This document shows, piece after piece, positions 26,924 through 35,141 of a stretch of 64,000 nt of DNA (within the stretch, counting starts at the first letter, position 1; each line of letters begins with the position of its first letter). A program made the translations under genes and the position numbers. The stretch is from positions 1 to 64,000 of the forward strand of contig JAEBDY010000018.1 in NCBI GenBank assembly GCA_049997955.1, written 5' to 3'. The stretch comes from Umezawaea sp049997955 (GTDB taxonomy: Bacteria > Actinomycetota > Actinomycetes > Mycobacteriales > Pseudonocardiaceae). Under the pieces are notes generated by a model. That model saw only the letters and a program-made list of their open reading frames with translations, was not told the DNA's origin and ran no database searches.

Positions 26924-28102
26924 TCAGGCGGTGATGCGGCGCTCGGCCTCGCGCAGCACCTCGGTCGTCCGGTTGAAGGCGATGCGCACGTGATCGCGCC
27001 CCTCCGCCGGGTCGCCGAAGAACGGTGCTCCGGGGGCGAGCAGCACCCCGGCGCGGTCGAGCAGGGCGTGGGCGAACGCCTTGCAGTCCTGGCTTCCGCC
27101 GGTCAGCGGGCTGATGTCGGCGAACAGGAAGATGCCGCCCTCGACGGGAGCGAACTTCATGCCCATGCCGGAGAAGACCTCCTGCGCCAGGTCGCGGCGC
27201 CCGCTCATCTCGCGGCACACCTCCTCCAGGTCGACCGAGCGGGCGGCGCTGCCCGCCGCGGCCTGGAGGGGCGCGGCGGTGCCGTTGGTGGTCAGCTCGT
27301 GCACGCGCCGGAACGTCTCCGTGCGCACGGGGTCGCTGCGCAGGAAGCCCAGCCGCCAGCCGCTCACCGCGTGGCTCTTGGACAGCGAGCCGATGACGAC
27401 GTTCCGCCCGGTGAACGCGGGGATCTCGGTGGCCGAGACGTGCCGCCTGCCGTCGAAGACGAACGAGCGGTACACCTCGTCGCAGATCACCGTGGCGTCC
27501 CAGCGTTCGCAGAGCGCGCCGATCTCCTCCATCTCCTCGCGGCTCAGCACCCGGCCGGTGGGGTTGGCCGGGGTGTTGAGGAGCACGGCCCTGGTGCGCG
27601 GGGTGAACGCCGCGGCCAGCTCGGCGGAGTCGTAGCGCCACTCGGGCCCGTGCAACCGCACGAACCGGAGCTTCGCCCCGACCAGCGCGGCGGAGGCAGC
27701 GAGCTGCTCGTAGCCGGGGGAGAACAGGACGACCTCGTCACCGGCGTCCAAAGTGGACAGCAGTGCGATGTAGAGCGCCTCGGTCGCGCCCGCGGTGACG
27801 GTGATCTCCCGTTCGGGGTCGGCGCCGTCGCCGAGCATGTCGGCGATCTGCCGCCGCAGCTCGAAGACGCCCGCCGGGTGCTCGTACTGGTTCCGCCCGG
27901 CGCGCATGGCCCGTGCGGCCTCCTCGACGAGCTCCTCGGAGGTCGCGGGGAAGCCGGGGGTCCCGACCGCGAGGTCGATGGCGCCGCGGGCGCGGGCCAT
28001 GACGAAGAGCCCGGTCAGGCTGTTGCCGCTGAGCCCGGCCGTCCGGGTGGACGTGGGCGCTCTGCCCGCTCCTGTCGTGGGCGGGGCCGGTGGGTGCACC
28101 AT
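26924..28102 (-). CDS. PLP-dependent class I/II aminotransferase
   Basis: 392 residues of fold-type I, AspC-like. Seen: NTPANPTG (Asn180 region) for cofactor and substrate binding, CDEVY (Asp208, Tyr211), and SLSKSHAVSGWRLGF with Schiff-base Lys242, then a C-terminal domain with HVRIAFNR that carries the substrate-carboxylate Arg. It should interconvert a 2-oxo acid and an alpha-amino acid. ATG 28102 has GGAGGAGATCGTC upstream. The first 25 residues are Pro/Thr-rich and outside the conserved fold. Placed directly before the P450 and PKS genes and on the same transcript as the hydroxyacid oxidase, it is the natural last step for turning a polyketide 2-oxo acid into an amino acid. A general amino-acid role cannot be excluded. 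Confidence 0.92.
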   Translation of the reverse strand: MVHPPAPPTTGAGRAPTSTRTAGLSGNSLTGLFVMARARGAIDLAVGTPGFPATSEELVEEAARAMRAGRNQYEHPAGVFELRRQIADMLGDGADPEREITVTAGATEALYIALLSTLDAGDEVVLFSPGYEQLAASAALVGAKLRFVRLHGPEWRYDSAELAAAFTPRTRAVLLNTPANPTGRVLSREEMEEIGALCERWDATVICDEVYRSFVFDGRRHVSATEIPAFTGRNVVIGSLSKSHAVSGWRLGFLRSDPVRTETFRRVHELTTNGTAAPLQAAAGSAARSVDLEEVCREMSGRRDLAQEVFSGMGMKFAPVEGGIFLFADISPLTGGSQDCKAFAHALLDRAGVLLAPGAPFFGDPAEGRDHVRIAFNRTTEVLREAERRITA

Positions 28103-28133
28103 GACGATCTCCTCCAGGACGTGGGTCGGGGCT

Positions 28134-29306
28134 TCAGATCTCGGGCCAGTCGGCCGGGTCGATCCCGTGGCGGCACAGGAAGGCGTAGGCGATCCGCTCC
28201 ATCCCGATGCCGATGCAGCCGGAGTACGCGGGCGATCCGCCGGACGTGGTGATGTCGAAGGCTTCGCCGAACTTCGAGCCGTGCAGGTTGAACGAGCCGA
28301 CGGAGATGGTGCGGCCGTCGACCACCGGCATGTGCAGCTCGTACTTCATCCTCAGCGCGCGTTGCACCATGGCCCGCTTGGCGTCCGACCCGTTGCTGAA
28401 GAACGGGTCGTTCGCGACCTCCACGTGTCCCGCCATCCGCAGGTCGTCGACGAGCGCGCAGACCGCCGTCACCAGGTTCTGCCGCAGGTCGGTCACCGCC
28501 TTGCGGCTGCCGAAGAAGACGACCTCCCGCATGCTGAAGTCCCACAACCGCTCCAGCGTGTGGTGGTAGTTCGACTCGAAGCGGAAGATCTTGCCCCACG
28601 CCGTCAGGACGGTGCCCTCGTCCGGCACCCGCCGCCCGGCGAACTGGTGGTAGGAGTGGTAGCAGACCGTCGGCGACAGGCAGTACCCGAGGTGCTCGGT
28701 GCGGCTGTCCATGAACTCGGCCTTGCTCCGCGCGGCGTCGAAGTCCGCGGCGAACCCCTCGTACACGTCGGCGTCGGAGTGGAAGCGGCCCACGGTCATC
28801 AGGAACTGCGGGAAGGAGTCGAAGTACCCCGCCCGGTGCAGCACCTCGGTGGGGACCAGGGCCGGGTAGGAGTTCTCGACCGCGCCGAACCCGTCCACGG
28901 CCAGCCTGCGAACGCGGTCGTCGATCTTGCGCAGGAGTTCCGCGAGCGCCCCGCTCGCGCCGTGGGCGCCGTCGCCCGTGCGGGTCACGAGACCCGCCCG
29001 CTCCAGGTCGCTGAACGCGATGCGCGGCGCTCGGGGCATCGCCATCGACTGCCACACGGCGGGGGTCTCCTCGATCCCGGTCTGGGTCAGCACGTCGCGC
29101 CGCACCACGAGGTTCAGCTTGCGCCCGATCTCGGCCGGGTCCACCTCGTCCGCCGTGGAGACCTCGATCTCCCCTACCTCACCGCGCTCGCCGTGCACGA
29201 GGGTGAACCCGCGGATCTCGGAAGCGGCGTAGTAGACGCGCTTCGCGAACTCCTCCGCCATGCCCGGAGGGACCTCCGGGGAGATGGCGATCGAGTATTC
29301 CGGCAT
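28134..29306 (-). CDS. Amino acid:[carrier protein] ligase, class II seryl-tRNA-synthetase-like
   Basis: 390 residues resembling a stripped class II aminoacyl-tRNA synthetase. Motif 2 is FRFE (Arg242, Glu244) and motif 3 GIGMERIAYAF (Arg371). Cys215 (TVCYHSYH), Glu244 and Cys364 (SGCIGIG) match the Cys-Glu-Cys zinc site of the Bll0957-type amino acid:[carrier protein] ligases and archaeal-type SerRS. The tRNA-binding coiled-coil arm of true SerRS is missing, so it should load an amino acid, in known family members Gly or Ala, onto a phosphopantetheine arm instead of tRNA. ATG 29306 has GAGGAGTC upstream. The likely partner is the free N-terminal PCP of the PCP-C-A-PCP protein (31767-35141). 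Substrate and partner are inferred. Confidence 0.85.
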   Translation of the reverse strand: MPEYSIAISPEVPPGMAEEFAKRVYYAASEIRGFTLVHGERGEVGEIEVSTADEVDPAEIGRKLNLVVRRDVLTQTGIEETPAVWQSMAMPRAPRIAFSDLERAGLVTRTGDGAHGASGALAELLRKIDDRVRRLAVDGFGAVENSYPALVPTEVLHRAGYFDSFPQFLMTVGRFHSDADVYEGFAADFDAARSKAEFMDSRTEHLGYCLSPTVCYHSYHQFAGRRVPDEGTVLTAWGKIFRFESNYHHTLERLWDFSMREVVFFGSRKAVTDLRQNLVTAVCALVDDLRMAGHVEVANDPFFSNGSDAKRAMVQRALRMKYELHMPVVDGRTISVGSFNLHGSKFGEAFDITTSGGSPAYSGCIGIGMERIAYAFLCRHGIDPADWPEI

Positions 29307-29337
29307 CGGCGTGACTCCTCAAACGACGACAAGGGGC

Positions 29338-30171
29338 TTACTGGTCGACAGCTTCGCGGCTGTCCTGTTCGCGGTGGCTGTCCTGCTCGTGATGGGGTAC
29401 GGGGCTGATCAGCTCGCCGCGCACCAGGTTCAGCAGCGCTGTGCGCGCCGTGTGGAGGAAGAAGTGGCCTCCCGGCAGGACGTGGTGCTCGAACCGGCCC
29501 GTGCTCTCCGCCGACCACGGCCGCACGCGGGCGAAGGGCACGTCGGTGTCCTCGCTGCCGGTGAACGCCACCACCGGGCAGGTGAGCGGACGCTCGGGCG
29601 TGAACTCATAGGTCTCGAACACCGCGAAGTCCGCCCGGATCGTCGGCAGGAACCGCCGCAGCAACTCCGGTTCGGCGAGGACCTCGTCCGGCAGCCCGCC
29701 CAACGACCGGAGCCGGTCGACCACGACCGACTCGGACGCGTCGTGCACCGGCGGGCGCACCCGCGGGAGGCGGGGAGCCGGGCCGCCGGACACGAACAGC
29801 GCACGTGGCTCGCCCGCGCCGCGGCGGCGGAGTTCCCGCGCCAGTTCGAACGCGACGAGCGAGCCCAGGCTGTGGCCGAAGAGCGCGTACGGCACGTCCA
29901 GCTCACCGGTGATCGCCGAGGCGAGCGCTTCGACGATCGCGTCGATCCGGGTGAGGGCCTGCTCCCGCAAGCGCGTCTGGTGGCCGGGCAGTTCGACGGG
30001 GCAGACCTCGACGTCGGCGCCGAGCGCGCCGCGCCACGGCTCGTAGACCGAGGCCGCGCCGCCCACGTACGGCAGGCAGAACAGCCGGACGGCGGGCGCG
30101 TGCGGGGCGGGCGAGCCGACGATCCAGCCGTCGGCCCGCCGGGCCGTCCTGCGGGAAACGATGGGGTGCAA
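29338..30171 (-). CDS. Type II thioesterase (stand-alone)
   Basis: 277 residues, alpha/beta-hydrolase. GHSLG (Ser101), Asp208 or 210 in GSEDTD and GGHFF (His236) give the triad; PYVGGAAS forms the oxyanion side. This is the usual editing thioesterase of NRPS/PKS clusters, clearing misloaded carrier proteins. The start is TTG 30171, chosen because GAGGAGG lies six bases upstream and homology begins with the next residues (HPIVSRR); no ATG or GTG fits. The C-terminal 18 residues are hydrophilic and repetitive (HHEQDSHREQDSR) and not part of the fold. It is 17 bp downstream of the exporter. The cluster thus has three thioesterases: this one, the NRPS terminal domain, and the one fused to the oxidase. 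Confidence 0.92.
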   Translation of the reverse strand: MHPIVSRRTARRADGWIVGSPAPHAPAVRLFCLPYVGGAASVYEPWRGALGADVEVCPVELPGHQTRLREQALTRIDAIVEALASAITGELDVPYALFGHSLGSLVAFELARELRRRGAGEPRALFVSGGPAPRLPRVRPPVHDASESVVVDRLRSLGGLPDEVLAEPELLRRFLPTIRADFAVFETYEFTPERPLTCPVVAFTGSEDTDVPFARVRPWSAESTGRFEHHVLPGGHFFLHTARTALLNLVRGELISPVPHHEQDSHREQDSREAVDQ

Positions 30172-30188
30172 GGGATTCCTCCTCTCGA

Positions 30189-31454
30189 CTACTTGGTGAT
30201 CTCCGCGGCGACATCGCCCTTGTCCGGCTCGCCCGCGCCGTCCCCGCGGGTGTCCTGCACGTCGGCCACCGACTTCGCGATCTCGGGCCGCGGGACGCGA
30301 CCCAGGAGGAGCGAGACGGAGCAGACGAGCGCGGCGGCGGCCATGACGACGTACATGACCTCGTAGCCGATCACCCCGATGAGGGCGGCGCCCGCGGCGA
30401 TGGACACGGCCTGGACGGCGTCGGTGACGCTGCTGACCGCCGCGTTGGCGCGACCCTGCATCCGCGCGGGGGTGTACAGGTGCAGGGCGGTGCCCAGCGC
30501 GACCATCACGAACGGCAGGCCGAGTCCGAACAGGACGACACCCGCGATGAAGAAGGGGACGCCCGGCAGCAGGCAGAGCCCCAGGCCCGAGGCGATCAGC
30601 GCGTAGCCCACGCTGGTCCCCTTGACCTCGCCCCACCGCCTCACCGCGGTTCCCGCGATCAGCCCGCCGACGACGGAGCCGCCGCCCTGGAACGACGTGA
30701 TCACGCCGAGGAACGCGGCCTGCTGCCCGAGGCCCTGGTTCGCCGCGAAGATCGCGGTCTCCAGCAGCCCGACCACCGCCATGAAGCCCAGCGTCGTGAG
30801 CGAGAGGCGGAGCAGCAGCGGTACGCCCCGGATGAAGCGGAACCCGGCGACGACGGACGTGAGGAACCGCTCCCCCGCGGGCTCGGGCTCGGATTCCACG
30901 ACCTTGATGGAGATCAGCAGGAGGACGGCCACCACGAACGTCCCGGTGCCGAGCACCGCGAGCGAACGCCCGCCGAAGGCGACGTACACCGCCGCGCCGA
31001 GCGCCGGGGACACGATGCGCACGCCCTGGCTGACGGCGATGATCAGGGAGCGCGCCGCCGCGGCGTCGGCGGAGGGCAGGACGTCCTTCAGCAGCGCCGG
31101 GGACGCCGGGCTCGCGGAGAGCACCCCGTAGCAGAAGGTGACCACGTAGATGATCCACACCTGCTCGACGCCCCGCACCGCCAACAGCGCGAGGAACAGC
31201 ACCGCCATGCCGCTGTACATGCCGACCATCAGCCGCTTCCGGCTGACCCGGTCGACGAGGTGGCCGAGCAGCGGCGCGAACAGCCCCGGCACCGTGATGG
31301 CCAGGAACACCGCACCCGCCGCGGCGTTGGACCCGGTCAGGTCCTTCACCCAGATGGCGAGCGAGAGGTAGACGGCGGTCTCGCCGAAGCTCGTCACCAC
31401 CCCGCAGACGAAGAGCCTGCGGAAGCGCGGGTTGGTGCGCAATAGCGTCCACAT
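30189..31454 (-). CDS. Major facilitator superfamily transporter
   Basis: 421 residues with alternating hydrophobic segments compatible with 12 membrane helices. The MFS cytoplasmic loop signature GHLVDRVSRKRLMVG lies after helix 2, and a weaker copy lies in the second half. The last 40 residues are charged and cytoplasmic. ATG 31454 follows AAGGGGAATTCTC. It is in the middle of the biosynthetic operon between mbtH and the thioesterase gene, so it is most likely the proton-driven exporter of the peptide and perhaps a self-resistance factor. It resembles the enterobactin-exporter/macrolide-efflux type of MFS proteins in outline; substrate is inferred from context. Confidence 0.93.
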   Translation of the reverse strand: MWTLLRTNPRFRRLFVCGVVTSFGETAVYLSLAIWVKDLTGSNAAAGAVFLAITVPGLFAPLLGHLVDRVSRKRLMVGMYSGMAVLFLALLAVRGVEQVWIIYVVTFCYGVLSASPASPALLKDVLPSADAAAARSLIIAVSQGVRIVSPALGAAVYVAFGGRSLAVLGTGTFVVAVLLLISIKVVESEPEPAGERFLTSVVAGFRFIRGVPLLLRLSLTTLGFMAVVGLLETAIFAANQGLGQQAAFLGVITSFQGGGSVVGGLIAGTAVRRWGEVKGTSVGYALIASGLGLCLLPGVPFFIAGVVLFGLGLPFVMVALGTALHLYTPARMQGRANAAVSSVTDAVQAVSIAAGAALIGVIGYEVMYVVMAAAALVCSVSLLLGRVPRPEIAKSVADVQDTRGDGAGEPDKGDVAAEITK

Positions 31455-31515
31455 GAGAATTCCCCTTGGTGCGGCAGGCGCGGTGGGCAGGCGGCGGGCC
31501 TGCCCGGATGGTTGG

Positions 31516-31728
31516 TCAGCGCTCGCCCATGGCCACGCGGAGGCTCTTGGGCCGCATGTCGGTCCACACCTCTTCGACGTGCTCCAGGCACTTCTCGCGG
31601 GTGCCGCTCACGCCGACGGTGCGCCACCCGGCCGGAACGGCCCGGCCCACGGCCCAGATGGAGTACTGCTCCTCGTCGTTGACGACGACGTCGTACGCGG
31701 GGGCGGTGGTGGTCGACGACTCGCTCAT
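31516..31728 (-). CDS. MbtH-like NRPS accessory protein
   Basis: 70 residues. The family signature is complete: NDEEQYSIWAV, VPAGWRTVG, EKCLEHVEEVWTDMRP, with the conserved Trp residues and the second half WTDMRPKSLR. MbtH proteins bind NRPS adenylation domains and are needed for their folding or activity. GAGGAG stands seven bases before ATG 31728. It sits 38 bp after the PCP-C-A-PCP gene and probably serves several of the nine A domains in the cluster. Confidence 0.97.
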   Translation of the reverse strand: MSESSTTTAPAYDVVVNDEEQYSIWAVGRAVPAGWRTVGVSGTREKCLEHVEEVWTDMRPKSLRVAMGER

Positions 31729-31766
31729 GGTGGTTCTCCTCGCTGGTGTTCGGGCTGAGTGGGTGT

Positions 31767-34700
31767 TCAGGCGGTGGACGTGTCCCCGGTCTCCCGCGCG
31801 ACGGCGGTGACGAGTCGGCGCAGGGTGGGCTCGGCCAGGAAGTCGGCGAGGTCCACCACCACGCCGAAGGTCTCGTCCACGCGGGCGAGCAGCTTCAGCG
31901 CCTTGATGGAGTGGCCGCCCAGTGCGACGAAGCTGTCGTCCGGGCGGGCCTGGGTCGTGCCAAGGGATTCGCGCCAGAGGGCCGCGACCGACTCGGCGAG
32001 CGGATCGTCCTGCCACGTACCGATGTCGTCGGGGAAGACGTCCGGCGTCGGGCCGTCGTCGGACAGGGACGCGAGCAGCGCGGCGCGGTCGACCTTGCCG
32101 TTCGCGTTGAGGGGCAGCCGGTCGGTCACGACGACGGCGGGGATCATGTAGTCGGGCAACCGCGTGCGCAGGCCCTCGGTGATCCCGGCGGGGTCGGCCA
32201 GGTCCGCGCCGCCCGTGACGCAGGCCAGCAGTTCGGTGCTGTCGGCCGTGGCCCGTGCGAAGACGACCGCGTCGGTGACGCCCGGCAGGGACCGCAGCGC
32301 GAACTCGATCTCGCCGAGTTCCACGCGAAAGCCGCGGACCTTGACCTGGTCGTCCGTGCGGCCGACGAAGTGGAACGTCCCGTCGGCCAAGGGCCGCACC
32401 CGGTCGCCGGTGCGGTAGAGGCGACCGCCCGCGGCGCCGAACGGGTCGGGCACGAACGAGGCCGCCGTGAGGGCCGGGTTGCCGTGGTAGCCGCGGGCCA
32501 GACCCGCTCCCCCGACGTGCAACTCGCCCTCGGCGCCGTGCGCGACCGGGTCGCCGTCCGGCCCGAGGGCGTAGGCGGTCGACCCCGCGATGGCCTTGCC
32601 GATCGGCAGCGGACCCGGATCGAGCTCCGCGGGCGTGACCCGCTGGAGGGTGCTGACCGTGGTGTTCTCGGTCGGGCCGTAGACGTTCACGACGCGTGCG
32701 GGCGGCTGGTGCGCCATCAGCCGCGCGAGGCGCTGCTCGTCGGCCTTCTCCCCGCCGAAGATCAGCAGTCGGACGGCCCGCAGCGCGTCCGGGGCGAAGT
32801 CGATGATCGTGTGCAGCAGCGCGGTGGGCAGGCCGAGCACGGTGACGCGCTCCTCGGCGAGGAAGGCGCGCAGCCGGGCCGGTGACAGCGCGTCCTGCTT
32901 GTCGCCGATCACCAGGACGGCACCGGAGCCGAGCGCCCCCCACAGCTCCAGGATGGAGGCGTCGAACGCCGGGTTGCACAGGTGGGCGACGCGGTCGTCG
33001 GAGTGGTAGACGATGCCCTCGGCGTCGGGGACGAGACGGCTGATCCCGCGGTGCGGGACGACGACGGTCTTGGGCCGCCCGGTGGAGCCGGAGGTGGAGA
33101 TCAGGTAGGCGGCGTCCTCGCCGACGACCCGCACGGGAACCGCGGGGTCGGCCGCGCGGCTCGCGCTGTCGAGCAGGTCGTCGAGGTGGAGCACGCGCGC
33201 GTCCGGCGGCAGCTCCGGGTGCGGTCCGGTGACGATCACCGCGTCGGCCACCCCGCGCAGGGCGGTGCGGAAGCGGTCCGGCGGCTGGTCGTGGTCCAGC
33301 GGCAGGTAGGCGCAGCCCGCGTAGAAGACGCCGAGGTAGGCGGTCACCGAGTCGATCCCGCGCGGCAGCGGCACGGCGACGACGTCGCCGCGGCGCAGTC
33401 CGGCGGCCCGCAGTCCGGTCGCGACGGCGACCGCCCGTTCGTCGAGCTGCCGGTAGGTGATCTCGACGCCCCGGTGCCGCAGGGCGGGCGCGTCCGGTCG
33501 CTGCGCGGCGCGCAGGCGGACCAGGTCCGGCATCGGCCGCCGGGCGCCGGTCTCGGCGAGCACCGGGTCGGCGTGGTCCGCCGCGGTGTCAGACACGGCG
33601 GGGTCGGGCACAGCGGCGGCGAGGGGTCGTCGGGGCGCGCTCAGGGACGCGTCCGGGCGGGCGAACGCCGCGCGGGCGGCGTCCAGCAGTCCGGTGTGGA
33701 CCTCCGCGGCCTTCTCCGGGGAGAACAGCCCGCCGAGGTACTCGAACTCGGTGATCGTGCGGTCCGCCTGGCGGGTCACCGACCACAGCAGCTCGTACTT
33801 CGCCGTTCCCGTCGGCAGCAGCTCGCGGTGGGCGGCCACGCCGTCGAGCCGCAGCGCGCTGCCCGCGGCGTCGAGGTAGGTGATCCCGGCCTGCACGAGC
33901 GGCGCGCGGGCGGGGTCGCCGCCCGCGCCGAGGTCCTCGACGATGGTCTGGAACGGCACCCCCCGGTGGGCCAGCGCCCCGGTGGTCGCGCGGCGGACCT
34001 CGCGGGCCAGTTCCCTGGTGGTGATCCCCTCGGGGAGGACCAGCCGCAGCGGCACGGGGTCCACGAACATGCCGATCTCGTCGCGCTGCGCCGCCGTCCG
34101 CGAGGAGGCCGCGATGCCGATCACCACGTCGCGTTCACCGGTCAGCGCGACGAGGCCCGCCACGTAGGCGACGATCCAGTTCATGAACGGGCTGAGCCGC
34201 TCCTGGGCGGCCAGCCCCGCCATGCCCTCCAGCAGGTCGTCGGCGCAGACCAGCGGGTGCACGTCGCCCGCGTTGCCCGGCGCGGCCGTCCGCGGCAGGT
34301 CGTGCGGCAGCGCGATGCCGCGAGGAGCGCCGGCGAGGGTGCGCCGCCAGTAGGCGCGGGACTCGTCCTGGTCGATCAGCCGGGAGGAGGTGTCCGCGGT
34401 CCGCGGCACGGGTTTGGTGCCCGCCGCGGACGCGCCCTCCGCGTACAGGCGGCCGAGGTCGTCCTCCAGGATCGCGAGCGAGGAGCCGTCGCACACCAGG
34501 TGGTGCACGGTGAGCAGCAGCAGGTCGTCCTCGTCGCCGCGGTCCACGGCCAGTGCGCGCAGCAGTGGCGGGGCGGACAGGTCGAAGGGCTGGCGGGCGT
34601 GCTCGTCGATCATCGCCCGCACGGTGGCCTCCGGCAGGCCGAAGGCGTCCAGCCAGCGGCACGACGCGGTGGCCCGCGGCGTGGTGACCGCCCGACCAGG

Positions 34701-35141
34701 GGCCTCGAAGCCGCGGCGCAGGGCGTCGTGGCGGGCGACGAGGGCGTCGAGCGCGTTCCGCAGCCGCGGCACGTCGACGCGGCCGGGGAACCGGTAGAGC
34801 GCCGCGATGTGGTACTGCGGCGAGCCGGGCTGGAGCCGTTCCGCGAACCAGAGCCGCTCCTCGGCGGGGGTGAGCGGGCGCACCTCGTCCTCGGGCCGGG
34901 GATCGGCCAGGAACGACAGCAGGGCGCCGAACTCGGGGTACTGGTACAGGACGTCGAGGTCGAGGTCGGCTCCGGTGATGGCGCGGAGGCTGATGGCGGT
35001 CTCCACGGCGAGTCCGGAGTCACCGCCCGCGTCGAAGAAGTCGTCCTCCGGGCTGACGTGGTCGACGCCGAGCACGGCGCACCATATTCCGGCGACGGCC
35101 TCGCGCAGGCCGTCGGTCGTGCCGTCGGGGTGCTCAGTCAT
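31767..35141 (-). CDS. NRPS with carrier-first order PCP-C-A-PCP
   Basis: 1124 residues: PCP1 (FFDAGGDSGL, Ser42), C (about 90-510; HHLVCDGSS, His213-His214, Asp218), A (about 525-1010; STSGSTGRPK, YGPTEN, TGDR, NGKVDR) and PCP2 (LGGHSIKAL, Ser1078). No A domain precedes PCP1, so it must be loaded in trans. The cluster's synthetase-like ligase is the obvious candidate. Aligning by eye to the phenylalanine A domain of GrsA gives pocket code DALGIGVTVK, valine-like in part but not a code I can name. No TE or E domain, so the dipeptidyl product should pass to the C domain that opens the two-module NRPS. ATG 35141 overlaps the carbamoyltransferase end by 8 bp. Confidence 0.93.
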   Translation of the reverse strand: MTEHPDGTTDGLREAVAGIWCAVLGVDHVSPEDDFFDAGGDSGLAVETAISLRAITGADLDLDVLYQYPEFGALLSFLADPRPEDEVRPLTPAEERLWFAERLQPGSPQYHIAALYRFPGRVDVPRLRNALDALVARHDALRRGFEAPGRAVTTPRATASCRWLDAFGLPEATVRAMIDEHARQPFDLSAPPLLRALAVDRGDEDDLLLLTVHHLVCDGSSLAILEDDLGRLYAEGASAAGTKPVPRTADTSSRLIDQDESRAYWRRTLAGAPRGIALPHDLPRTAAPGNAGDVHPLVCADDLLEGMAGLAAQERLSPFMNWIVAYVAGLVALTGERDVVIGIAASSRTAAQRDEIGMFVDPVPLRLVLPEGITTRELAREVRRATTGALAHRGVPFQTIVEDLGAGGDPARAPLVQAGITYLDAAGSALRLDGVAAHRELLPTGTAKYELLWSVTRQADRTITEFEYLGGLFSPEKAAEVHTGLLDAARAAFARPDASLSAPRRPLAAAVPDPAVSDTAADHADPVLAETGARRPMPDLVRLRAAQRPDAPALRHRGVEITYRQLDERAVAVATGLRAAGLRRGDVVAVPLPRGIDSVTAYLGVFYAGCAYLPLDHDQPPDRFRTALRGVADAVIVTGPHPELPPDARVLHLDDLLDSASRAADPAVPVRVVGEDAAYLISTSGSTGRPKTVVVPHRGISRLVPDAEGIVYHSDDRVAHLCNPAFDASILELWGALGSGAVLVIGDKQDALSPARLRAFLAEERVTVLGLPTALLHTIIDFAPDALRAVRLLIFGGEKADEQRLARLMAHQPPARVVNVYGPTENTTVSTLQRVTPAELDPGPLPIGKAIAGSTAYALGPDGDPVAHGAEGELHVGGAGLARGYHGNPALTAASFVPDPFGAAGGRLYRTGDRVRPLADGTFHFVGRTDDQVKVRGFRVELGEIEFALRSLPGVTDAVVFARATADSTELLACVTGGADLADPAGITEGLRTRLPDYMIPAVVVTDRLPLNANGKVDRAALLASLSDDGPTPDVFPDDIGTWQDDPLAESVAALWRESLGTTQARPDDSFVALGGHSIKALKLLARVDETFGVVVDLADFLAEPTLRRLVTAVARETGDTSTA

